From contig OZ035960.1 in the NCBI GenBank assembly GCA_964034945.1, forward strand, positions 84,444,148 through 84,508,147: DNA of 64,000 nt, in the 5' to 3' direction. This document shows positions 22,601-30,245 of the stretch, piece after piece. This DNA comes from Chrysopilus asiliformis. Lineage: Eukaryota; Arthropoda; Insecta; Diptera; Rhagionidae. Under the pieces are notes generated by a model, which was not told the origin of the DNA, ran no database searches, and worked only from the letters and a program-made list of their open reading frames with translations. Each line of letters begins with the position of its first letter. The first letter of the stretch is position 1. The position numbers and the translations under genes are program-made.

Positions 22601-23703
22601 TTTTGTACATCACAATGGACTCAAGTCAACCATACACGCTATGGTTTATCTAGAAGTATTTCTACCGGGTATCTCTTTTTGCGGATCTATGACGAAACTA
22701 TTGCCAGTCCTGAAAAGTATTTTCAAAAATTTGGCAACTTTTGTCGTTATATTAATTTATTATAGAGCGAATTACTGAAACGCAGGGTGAATAGATACGT
22801 GAATAGATACGTTCTAAACACTTTTCGATTTTAAAACGATTTCGATAGAATTTCACTGTTTTCTTTAAATCTAAGAAATACAATCCAATTAAACGTAATA
22901 GACGAAAAATACTTTTTGTATTTACACGTGCAAACACCACGTAAAAACAACTTTATGGGAAAATCATACAAAAAAACTGAGCTATTTGTTAAGAGATAAA
23001 AACAAATGTTTTTACATAGTTCATGCCTAAAGAATTCTTTTTATTCAAGTCTCAAGAAATTACTTTCTACTAGAATGTAAATTTTCTACAAAGTAAATCA
23101 AACAAACGAAACTAGATTTTCGTAGGAATCATCTTAGAATAGCTAAAACATAATATTACCGGTTATAAGCCCGAATTCAGACACATGATAAAGTTTTTTT
23201 TTATTTTTTGTAAATGTTATGCTAGATAATTTCATTTTTTTAAATTTATTACTGCGATTTGTTAGTGTCGCTAACTTGACCAAATAAATTTTTTGTTCAC
23301 TTCATTCTTATTCCTTAAGGATGTTTGCAGATAATCACATATTATATAAACAAAACTATGATTCCTTGCTAATAATTTCTTCTTACTCGTGTATAATATC
23401 AAAAATTGCTTTTTTATTTTGTTAAAATCAAATATTTATTGGGCTTTCGCGCATTTTTTAAAATATTTGCAATATATCAAAAAGTCATGTGGTGAATATT
23501 TCAATTTCTCATTGTCAGTATGAAAATAATATTCTTTTTATTATACAACACTATCGTAACATGCACGAATTACTAACACTATGTCAAAGTCAAGGTCCGA
23601 AATGTCTTCCATGTGATATTCGCACATTGAACTTACCGACATATTGAGCAGTAATAGCACATAAAAACTGACTTAGTAAAAATAGTAAATTATAATATGT
23701 CAT
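13677..23703 (-). CDS. CLIP-domain serine protease, complete and catalytically competent (CLIPC/snake-persephone type)
   Basis: Four exons read in phase: 23637-23703 (signal peptide), 20458-20628 (CLIP), 14329-14605 and 13677-14268 (protease); 1107 nt, 368 aa. Residues 1-19 form the signal. The CLIP domain has all six cysteines (C26, C33, C39, C55, C65, C66). The S1 domain has H165 (TAAHC), D216 (NDIALL) and S315 (GDSGGP). D309 at the base of the S1 pocket predicts trypsin-like cleavage. The predicted activation site is VVQL/VVGG at L118, so a leucine precedes the cut. From family knowledge, a non-basic residue there is a CLIPC trait, as in enzymes that start Toll or prophenoloxidase cascades. 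It is secreted and probably acts in haemolymph. The two large introns (3008 and 5852 bp) are full of transposons, while the protease exons are 60 bp apart. Linking the exons rests on matching phases, motifs and total length; transcript data are not available. Confidence 0.85.
15589..16918 (-). mobile_element. HINE-like element, copy D, split by a MITE
   Basis: The 3' half (15589-15821) and 5' half (16662-16918) match the family on either side of an 838-bp insert. The core array is short (GTCCGTCTGTCTGTCCG). Its 5' end at 16918 reads AAAACATAACAAAAGC on the minus strand. Confidence 0.8.
15824..16661. mobile_element. TA-target MITE/element (838 bp) inside HINE copy D
   Basis: Ends CACTCTAGAAAAT and ATTTTCTACAGTG are inverted, with TA on both sides (15822-15823, 16662-16663). 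Inside, an imperfect palindrome (AATTTTACCCCTAT to ATAGGGGTAAAATT, 15844-15902) and repeated GTGTAATTTTACGACAT words are seen. No transposase recognised. Confidence 0.7.
16978..17044. repeat. Imperfect palindrome
   Basis: CTCCATTAGACTTTTT pairs with AAAAAGTCTAATGGAG, and the centre GATTGGATTTAAATCCAATC is itself palindromic. Probably a tiny foldback element in the LINE relic. Confidence 0.7.
17643..17836 (-). mobile_element. tRNA-derived SINE
   Basis: On the minus strand the head (about 17748-17832) is tRNA-like. It has an A-box-like TAGTCCAAGTGG and, about 40 bases on, a B-box GGTTCAATTCC, with stems that partly pair. A unique body runs to about 17643. A real tRNA gene is unlikely because the acceptor ends do not pair cleanly and the sequence continues without a terminator. 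Internal boxes of this kind drive RNA polymerase III in SINEs. Confidence 0.65.
18088..18210. mobile_element. Small MITE, GATCAGATTTGGCTAC family, copy 1
   Basis: The left end ATGCTGGGATCAGATTTGGC is followed by an imperfect hairpin with ACGAAGAAAAACTG against GTTTTTCTTCGTC. The right end reads AATCTGGTCCAAGCATTAC. A second copy is at 36263-36386. Confidence 0.65.
18270..18412. mobile_element. Small foldback element
   Basis: CTAATTTATTCACTAGGAGTTAA at the left end is inverted at the right end, and GTTAAGGGAGTTA is repeated within. About 140 bp, no coding content. Confidence 0.65.
18774..19135 (-). mobile_element. HINE-like element, copy E, core deleted
   Basis: Both ends are present, but the middle, including the (GTCY)n array, is missing. 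The sequence jumps from TAAAAAAGTTGAATTTAGCA to TCTTATCAAAAAAGTGC near 18905. Confidence 0.8.
19136..19852. other. No gene recognised
   Basis: Part of the second intron of the protease gene. No element ends or exons recognised. Confidence 0.4.
19853..19997 (+). repeat. Short tandem repeat, AACAATTTATCGTAA unit
   Basis: About nine copies of AACAATTTATCGTAA, at spacings of 15-20 bases. Uneven spacing and lack of unique spacers distinguish it from a CRISPR array. It runs directly into the palindrome at 19995-20084. Confidence 0.85.
19995..20084. repeat. Perfect 90-bp palindrome with no spacer
   Basis: Centre AATTCGGGCGCCCGAATT at 20031-20048; both arms extend without mismatch to CGTAAACATTTTG on the left and CAAAATGTTTACG on the right. 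An (AT)n run follows at 20086-20104. Such a sequence could extrude a cruciform in duplex DNA. Confidence 0.9.
20105..20457. other. Intron sequence, no feature recognised
   Basis: AT-rich DNA between the palindrome and the CLIP exon. Confidence 0.5.
20629..21901 (-). other. Intron 1 of the protease gene, no feature recognised
   Basis: AT-rich. The CLIP exon acceptor AAATTACAG lies at its left end. I see no further exon or element terminus. Confidence 0.4.
21902..22467 (+). mobile_element. Tc1/mariner-superfamily element with transposase C-terminus, copy 1
   Basis: Inverted ends contain GGGTCTTTCAA and CATAACAATTTTGTATTT, with TA at both flanks (21900-21901, 22468-22469). From about 22030 to 22385 it codes for the end of a transposase: CHTAGQTSDLLKEKFG, WPPRSCDFTPLDFFLWGYV and a stop after CPLHLE. 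WPPRSCD...LD in place of YSPDLAPSD marks a diverged mariner-like group. The DNA-binding region and first catalytic aspartates are missing, so it cannot move itself. A close relative lies in SRP54 intron 4. Confidence 0.8.
22468..23636 (-). other. Intron 1 of the protease gene, no feature recognised
   Basis: AT-rich DNA with no exon, element end or RNA gene that I can support. Confidence 0.4.
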
Positions 23704-23789
23704 AATAAACTGTATAAATATCCCAGGATAAAAAGTACAAATGATGAATCAATTTAATAAATTTCAAATATGACTTTGGTTTGTCGACA

Positions 23790-23890
23790 ATCAGAAGTAA
23801 AATCACAACTGACTATCTGGTTTAACAAGTTGAGTAAAACTGAACCTGTTTTTCGGCGTGTATTTGATTAAATAATCAAAATGAGCAGCT
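23790..23890 (-). promoter_or_regulatory. Promoter region of the complete protease gene
   Basis: Shares blocks with 755-890: CAATCAGAAGTAAAATCAC, AAAACTGAACCTGTTTTT and TTTGATTAAAT. On the minus strand this gives an AT-rich TATA-like box about 30 bases before TCAGTTTT (initiator-like, 23838-23843). The start codon at 23703 is about 135 bases downstream. Confidence 0.6.
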
Positions 23891-24218
23891 AACATACAAC
23901 ATGGAAAGTGATGACACGATCGTTCACCAACAAGAGATCGATTTATAATAAAAATGTATGTTAATTCATGTTAAAAATCACACACACTTTTAGAATCATT
24001 TTCAAAAAATCCGATCAGTTGTAAATACATACAGTTCAATTTTAATACTACAAAATTTACTAAGTGATAACTAGGGACCAGATTTTTATGTGATATAAAA
24101 ATCAAAACAATTACATATTATTTACTTATAATTTGCAAAATTACATATTAATTTGCAAAATATAATAAAATCTCAAATATGTAAAAAGAACGTAAAAAAT
24201 GTAAAATAAATTTCAGTA
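23891..24218. other. No feature recognised
   Basis: AT-rich upstream DNA of the protease gene. Confidence 0.4.
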
Positions 24219-24429
24219 CACTCGATTCTCTTTTTACACGATAGATACGTTCCGGAAAAACCGTGTTAAAAAGAAATATTGTAGATATAAAAATAGGTTA
24301 TTGGTTTCATATTCCTAAAACATGTAAAAATAGGTAAAATCAAATGAATTTAATAAAAATCTATGAGTGGAAACAAAAAGTCTAAAGTTCTACATTTAAA
24401 CAAACATCGTGTAAAAAGAGAATTGGGTG
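24219..24429. mobile_element. TA-target MITE (211 bp)
   Basis: CACTCGATTCTCTTTTTACA and its inverse TGTAAAAAGAGAATTGGGTG end the element. TA flanks both sides (24217-24218, 24430-24431). Non-coding; Tc1/mariner type from target and size. Confidence 0.75.
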
Positions 24430-24431
24430 TA

Positions 24432-25544
24432 TTTTTAATTATTTTATTCATACAAATATTATTTTAAACGGATAATTCCGTGTATTCAATTAAGCAACTA
24501 TTTAATTTGATATAGGGGAGCGCAGTTAAACGAGTCACCCCAGTAGAGAATGTTGACTTTGACGTAGAAAATGTAGGCTTTCTAAAATGTAGACCATCCT
24601 GAGCTGTGTTTCGGCTTTAAAAGGTTTTCCCCTAAGCTCTGGGTGAAACTTAAAAAAAGAATCTGTAAAAATAAACTTACCCATGCGTAGTTGTCTTTTA
24701 AAATATGCCAGGTTCTGGAATCATCTCACTCCTTTAATAGTCTCGATAACGGTGCATTGTATTGAAAATGTTTTGAAGCAAACATTTATCAGAATTTAAT
24801 TTTGCAAAACTTTTCCGTAAATATTATAGACATACGAAGGATATGTGCTAGGTACGGTTTGTGTAGGGCGGGGTTATTGGGAAATTCTATTCAGAGCTTT
24901 TTTTCAGGAAATCATGGTGATTTTTATTCATTCTATCTATTATTTTCCTATTCGTCTAATAGAGCCGACTGCTGTTGGCCCTGTAACCTGTGGCAGCAAC
25001 TGTCGCAGGAAAACAAGAAATTTGGCCAGCATCGGTACAATCGTCAATATAAAATAAAGTGAGGGGAATAAACGGGTGTCTTAGTATCACAAAATCTTGT
25101 CTTATTTAGAAACCTGGAGTTAATGTGGTATACCGCTGCTCTCAACGAAGAACGAAGTTAAGCTATTTAGCTACTTCGTAAGGAGTTAAAGCAAATTGCT
25201 GCTCCCATCTTTAAAATCACCACAATTAACTATACATTTAAATAAATGCACAAAAAGAAATTGTTTTTGTTTTCGACTTCCGCGAATACAAGTTCCACAG
25301 GTGAGATTAATTTTTTACAATTTACTTTAATATTTTTCAAGAATTTAAAAAAAACAAATTGAATTTTTTTTCACATTTTGAGTGTATCTTTTAGCAAATT
25401 ATCCAAATTAACTGACAAATTTTGCCTAAAGTTAGGAAAATATTTTAAATTCTTATTAAGAAATTTCGTACATCATACCCTAAATTAAAGTCCATCATAA
25501 ACCGTATTACGGTGTCAAGGAACGCATTAAAGAACAGGATCCCT
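24432..25544. other. No gene recognised
   Basis: Similar phrases at 24524 (GGGGAGCGCAGTTAAACGAG) and 25063 (GGGGAATAAACGGGTGTC) are in direct orientation and may be the two borders of an unknown element. The short open frames at 24802-25062 show no family features. Confidence 0.35.
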
Positions 25545-26715
25545 ATCGCAGAATACGATACGAATTAGTCGAATCGTAAGTTTGATGTAGTTGTTAGTGT
25601 TTTATACCAACAACAACATTAAATATACGATTCGAACTACTCGTATTGTCAGCGCCGGCTCTATGGTTCTATGCGCCCTATGCAAGTTATTTTTTTGCGC
25701 CCTTTTTGTTTGAATTAAAAAAAAAACACTTTAAAAAACAAGTTTTATAACCTTATACACTTTCAAAATGCACTAAAAAGTAAAAAACAAGTTTAAAGTT
25801 TCACAAAAAATGTTTTTATAAATTGCGTGTTGTTGTGAAAATATAAAGTGTATTGCGTTGCACAGTATGAAACCGTTATTACAGATTCAAGAGCAAATGC
25901 AACGTCACACACTTTATATTTTCACAACAACACGCAATTTATAAAAACATTTTTTTGTGAAACTTTAAACTTGTTTTTTACTTTTTAGTGCATTTTGAAA
26001 GTGTATAAGGTTATAAAACTTGTTTTTTAAAGTGTTTTTTTTATTTTATACTTTTTAGTCTTGAATTAGCCTACCAAAAACCTCCAGAAAAGATCTTTCG
26101 CGGGAATTTGAGCAAAAGGAAACTCACTTTATCTTTGCAGGACATTCCGTTATCCTTACAGAATTTTAAATGTCAGAATCGGATTCAGCGACCCCAAAAA
26201 CCCCCTAATGCCATTTTTTCCCGAAAAAAATGGGAAAAGGATATTTGCGTTATCCTTACAGGACCTTCCATTATCCTTACAAGGATGGAGTAGTAAAAAT
26301 ATTGAACTGTCACCGGAACTACGCAAGGTGACAAAATTTCATCTTCCTAGGTTACATAGTTTCGAAGATATAAGGTTCCAAAGATTCCAGAGATAGACAC
26401 ATAGGTAGCCAGCCAGGTAGGTAGGTGTCGACAATCCACCTTAATAGAAAGTGTATAAAAAAGTGTATATGGCAGATAAGTAAATAAATTTAAAGGCACA
26501 AAACGTTTTATGTAAAATAATTCATACAAATAAAATAATTACAAGTTCAACGAATTATAATAGTTCCACATAAAGTATAAAAAAGTTAACAATTTTATTT
26601 ATTTAAGTTTCTAAAATTTTACTTTTCTTGCGCCCTTTAACTCGGCGCCCCCATGCCTTGCATGGTCTGCATATTAGGTTGAGCCGGGCCTGCGTATTGT
26701 ATTCGGCGATGGGTC
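25545..26715. mobile_element. Palindromic MITE, copy 2, split by a hAT element
   Basis: Same palindrome as 3790-3921. The left arm (25545-25649) and the end of the right arm (26701-26715) are separated by the hAT element at 25650-26692. The rejoined element is about 130 bp. Confidence 0.75.
25650..26692. mobile_element. hAT-type element with a 127-bp internal inverted repeat
   Basis: Ends CAGCGCCGGCTC and GAGCCGGGCCTG; exact 8-bp target duplication CGTATTGT (25642-25649, 26693-26700). Inside, 25727-25853 and 25911-26037 are near-perfect inverted copies around a 57-base loop. From about 26090 it contains units of the same tandem family as 1599-2090. No transposase seen. Confidence 0.9.
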
Positions 26716-26900
26716 CCCAGTTCGAGCAGATGGGACCTAATTGCTGACAATGAAAACATTCCATATAGAGAAAAATTTGATGTAATTCCTGTACAAAAAC
26801 CAATTTGTAAAAAAATAACCTAAGGGGCCGTTTACACCTGATACATTATTGTCCGATTTTATTTTTGGACACTAAATTCATGTTGCACAACCGTTTACAC
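26716..26900. other. No gene recognised
   Basis: Short spacer between two hAT insertions. Confidence 0.5.
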
Positions 26901-27624
26901 TAGGGATGTCAAATTTTTGAAAAACACCGGTTTTCGGTTAAACATGTTTTTAAGACTTCGGTTTAAACCGGGCCGGTTTAACCGGGTCCAAAAAACCGGG
27001 TATTAAAAACACCGAAAAACCGTTTTGTTCAAATTGGGTAGGTTAGGTCTTAGACGCAACAAATACACTATAATACAAACAACTTCACCCATATAATCCA
27101 TTAAGAGGCCATAAATGGCACAATATAATATTGTATTTGGTCTAGAGTGGCTAAAAAGAGGTGTTTCTAACAAACCAGTTGCACGAAAATTGGTTTAAAA
27201 TTATTTTTCCGTACAAAAAAAAATTATCGGTTTTTTTAAACGGTTTTTGACTTTAAAAAAACACCCGGTATAACTAGAGAGCCTTTAACCTAGAGAGTGG
27301 CCATGCTACCTTAATAGACTGTGCTACTGAGTAGGACAGTCTATTAACTCCAATTAGAACAGTCTATTAGGTCAGTTAGAACAGCTTTTTTTCCAGATTA
27401 GAACAGTCTGTAAACAATTTTTCAATTTATCAAAACAGCTATGAGTTTCCAAATTTTTTTAATACCTCAGACATGAGTTTTTTACTTATAATAACCGATT
27501 TAAGTTATTTTCACAATTATTTATAACAATGAATCAAATGTTTAAAGTTTTTCGCGCTCGTTTTTCAGCTCGGCGGCCATTTTTAGATGTCCCGATGGGC
27601 ACTCTCTAGGTTATAGGCTCTCTA

Positions 27625-28917
27625 ACACATGGATCAATAAGTCCCGAGACTAACAATGAAAACAACATTTTTTTTGCCAAATTTTTTTTTATTCATCAAT
27701 ATAATCACCTTTTAGGGTGATACAATCGTTCCAACGCTTTTCCAATTTTTCAATACCATGTTTATAAAAAAAATTATCTTTCGCTTCAAAATAAGCTTCA
27801 GTTTCAGCGATGACCTCCTCATTTGAGCCAAATCTTTTTCCCTGGAGCATTTTTTTAAGATCAGCAAAGAGCCAGTAGTCACTGGGGGCTAAATCTGGCG
27901 AGTATGGGGGGTGGGGAAGCAGATGAAAGCCCAATTCGTTCAATTTTGCCATTGTTTTCATCGACTTGTGGCAGGGTGCATTGTCTTGGTGAAAAAGGAT
28001 TTTTTTTCTCTGCATGTGCGGTCGTTTTTTTGCGATTTCCTCCTTCAAACGCACCAGCAAGTCAATATAATAATCACTGTTGATCGATTTACCTTTTTCG
28101 AGGTAGTCAATGAAAATCACGCCATGCGTATCCCAAAAAACTGACGCCATGACTTTGCCAGCTGACGGCTGCGTTTTCGGACGCTTCGGACGGCTTTCGC
28201 CAGCTGTGCGCCACTCAGATGACTGCCGCTTCAACTCTGGAGTGTAGTGATGTATCCATGTTTCGTCCATGGACACGTAACGACGCAAGAAATCTTTTTT
28301 ATTGCGAGTAAATAGCGATAAACAGCTTTCTGAATCATCGACTCGTTGCTGTTTTTGTTCCATCGAAAGCAATCGCGGCACCCACTTGGAAAAAACCTTT
28401 TTCATGCTCAATTTTTCATGAAGGATAGTAAATGCACTTCCATATGATATCTGTGTTATCTCAGCAATCTCACGGAGCTTCACTTTACGATCTTTCATTA
28501 TAATTTTTGTCACTTCACTCACATTTTCCGGTGTAACGGCTTCCACAGGTCTACCCGAGCGTTCCGCGTCATTTGTGTCGGTACGACCACGTTTAAACTC
28601 GGCAAACCACCGACAAATCGTTGCTTTTGATGGACAAGAGTCCGGGTAACATTTTTCAATCCATTGTTTCGCTTGCACGGTGTTTTTACCCATTAAAAAA
28701 CAATGTTTTATCAGAACACGAAACTGGGTTTTTTCCATTTTTTAAACAAACTACAAAACGACTTTACTCCAACCTCGATAACTCAGCTGTTTCTGGTCCG
28801 ATCGACTTAAAATTTTGACACGTTTCAAGCAAAGGTTAGTACTCTAGAAAGACGTGGTTACTGGTTTACTACGAGCGTCATCTCTGGGTTAGTCTCGGGA
28901 CTTATTGATCCATGTGT
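27625..28917 (-). mobile_element. Mariner element, irritans type, apparently complete (1293 bp)
   Basis: Both ends show the same 30 bp, beginning ACACATGGATCAATAAGTCC, in inverted orientation and without mismatch. TA is duplicated (27623-27624, 28918-28919). The length is the usual 1.3 kb and the transposase frame is unbroken, so this is the youngest-looking element in the window and a candidate for recent or present activity. Confidence 0.95.
27689..28738 (-). CDS. Mariner transposase, full length (349 aa)
   Basis: Cut-and-paste transposase of the irritans subfamily, by overall similarity to the horn fly-type mariners. The N-terminal half has two helix-turn-helix regions for binding the inverted repeats, joined by a linker with SGRPVEAVT. 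The catalytic triad DD34D is intact: the first D in SMDETWIHH (about residue 155), the second in FHQDNAPCHKS, the third in YSPDLAPSDYW. WVPRLLS fits the conserved WVPHEL-type motif. Length is within the usual 345-350 aa. There is no stop or frameshift. I infer a functional or very recently functional enzyme; small changes outside motifs could still disable it. Confidence 0.95.
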   Translation of the reverse strand: MEKTQFRVLIKHCFLMGKNTVQAKQWIEKCYPDSCPSKATICRWFAEFKRGRTDTNDAERSGRPVEAVTPENVSEVTKIIMKDRKVKLREIAEITQISYGSAFTILHEKLSMKKVFSKWVPRLLSMEQKQQRVDDSESCLSLFTRNKKDFLRRYVSMDETWIHHYTPELKRQSSEWRTAGESRPKRPKTQPSAGKVMASVFWDTHGVIFIDYLEKGKSINSDYYIDLLVRLKEEIAKKRPHMQRKKILFHQDNAPCHKSMKTMAKLNELGFHLLPHPPYSPDLAPSDYWLFADLKKMLQGKRFGSNEEVIAETEAYFEAKDNFFYKHGIEKLEKRWNDCITLKGDYIDE

Positions 28918-28928
28918 TAGGTATAACA

Positions 28929-29733
28929 TAGTGAGCCTACATATAAAGAGAGTGGACAGGTCGGAACCAACTATTTCCGTTAAGTTTGAATTTTTACCTG
29001 ATGATGACAGATTTAAACCAGAAGTATTTTAAACCATTTTTACTAATATTTTGTGTACGGTTTGAAAATTTAAAAAATTATTCGGCCGCTAAAATCGTGT
29101 ATTTTTAAAATAAAAAGTCCAAAATACTACACTAACACAAACAAATCGCCTTTGCTTTGCGAAAAGATGGCTGAACTTTCGAGATAAAATAAGAGTTACT
29201 GTTTTGTGCCGTACTAAAGCTACAAACGGCACAAAACAGTAACTCCAAAATGGCCCACCCTTTAGAAAGAAAAAAAGTGACATTAAAACATAAACAAATG
29301 ACATTAAAACATTAACTCGACTTTGACTTGAATAGAAGGTAAATTATTTGTGCTTTGAAATATTAATTACATAATTAAGATGCTAGTGTCGAAGAAGTTC
29401 GGTGAAGCGATCGCTGTGTATTCTGAAACCAAAAGCACGACAGCGAAAACTACGTTTTGTATAGCATTCGAGCGGCTGCCTTCTCGCTGCAGGAATATAG
29501 GCGAAGGCTTTTGTGGACGCAGAGAAGACGGCCTCACTGAATCAATCATGGGCGAAGGGTTACTCGCGAAATGGCGCTGCTCTGGCGGGGACGCAAAAAA
29601 AAAATGACAACTAGTAATACACTCACTAATACATTAACAACCGTCCACTTACATTTTCGAATTCGGACGAAACGTCCACTTCGAAAGCACTTCGAAAGCC
29701 ACCTGGCCACTCTCTTTATATGTAGGCTCACTA
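28929..29733. mobile_element. hAT MITE 2 (805 bp)
   Basis: Ends TAGTGAGCCTACATATAAAG and its exact inverse, similar to the TAGAGAGCC ends of MITE 1. Flanks GTATAACA and GTATAACC agree in 7 of 8 bases, so it went into the same target sequence as MITE 1. An inner inverted repeat (GAGTTACTGTTTTGTGCCGT, 29188-29245) is present. The plus-strand open frame at 29380-29607 has no recognisable features. Confidence 0.8.
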
Positions 29734-29832
29734 GTATAACCCTGCAAAAAAACACCGAAAAAACCGGTTAACCGAAGCAAAAACACCGGGTAAACGGTTT
29801 AACCGGTTGCTTTTGACATCCCTAGTTTACAC

Positions 29833-30245
29833 TACGACGCAAAATTCAGAAATTTTTTCCTGAAAGAATCTCGAACTCGAATATTTTCATGTAAAACCGT
29901 CCGAATAAATTCTAATTTTGACAACATTTATTAAGGGATTTTATTCTGCGATAGATAAATAAAATTCGCAAAACAAATTCTGAATAAAATTCGCAGAGAA
30001 ATTCTGCCCCGTTCACACATATTTTCGCGCTCGACTTCTAGTTTCGCAAACATTTTTTGATGTCCGGTTGGCCACATTTTGGTTTGTCTCCTTAGTCCAG
30101 TCAAATTCTTCAACCAAAAACTTTTTCCAAAAAATCGAATTTGGGATTACATTTATTAGCTCGAATAATCCCAAAAAAAAACTGTATTTTTTTCTATTAT
30201 ACACCTTGTTCTTTATTTTTTCCCATTATATAATAATTATGTATT
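29833..30245. other. No gene recognised
   Basis: AT-rich DNA downstream of the third protease homologue. No clear poly(A) signal picked out. Confidence 0.4.

Larger units (their letters stand above)
27275..28919. mobile_element. hAT MITE 1, split by mariner (350 bp without it)
   Basis: Ends TAGAGAGCCTTTAACC and GGTTATAGGCTCTCTA; exact duplication GGTATAAC at 27267-27274 and 28920-28927. The mariner used the terminal TA of this MITE as its target. Inside are four variants of TTAGAACAGTCTATTA. Confidence 0.85.
26901..29824. mobile_element. hAT-type element hosting three further insertions
   Basis: Begins TAGGGATGTCAAA and ends TTTTGACATCCCTA, with the exact 8-bp duplication GTTTACAC (26893-26900, 29825-29832). 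Subterminal regions are dense in ACCGGTTTAACCGG-type words. Two hAT MITEs and a mariner sit inside; taken out, they leave about 470 bp, so this was itself non-autonomous. Confidence 0.9.

Noticed and set aside
22752..22940. Minus-strand 62-residue frame in intron 1
   Set aside because: Overlaps no recognised element and shows no motif or splice context.
29380..29607. 75-residue frame inside hAT MITE 2 as a possible gene
   Set aside because: No family features, lies within a non-autonomous element, and ends in an A-run.
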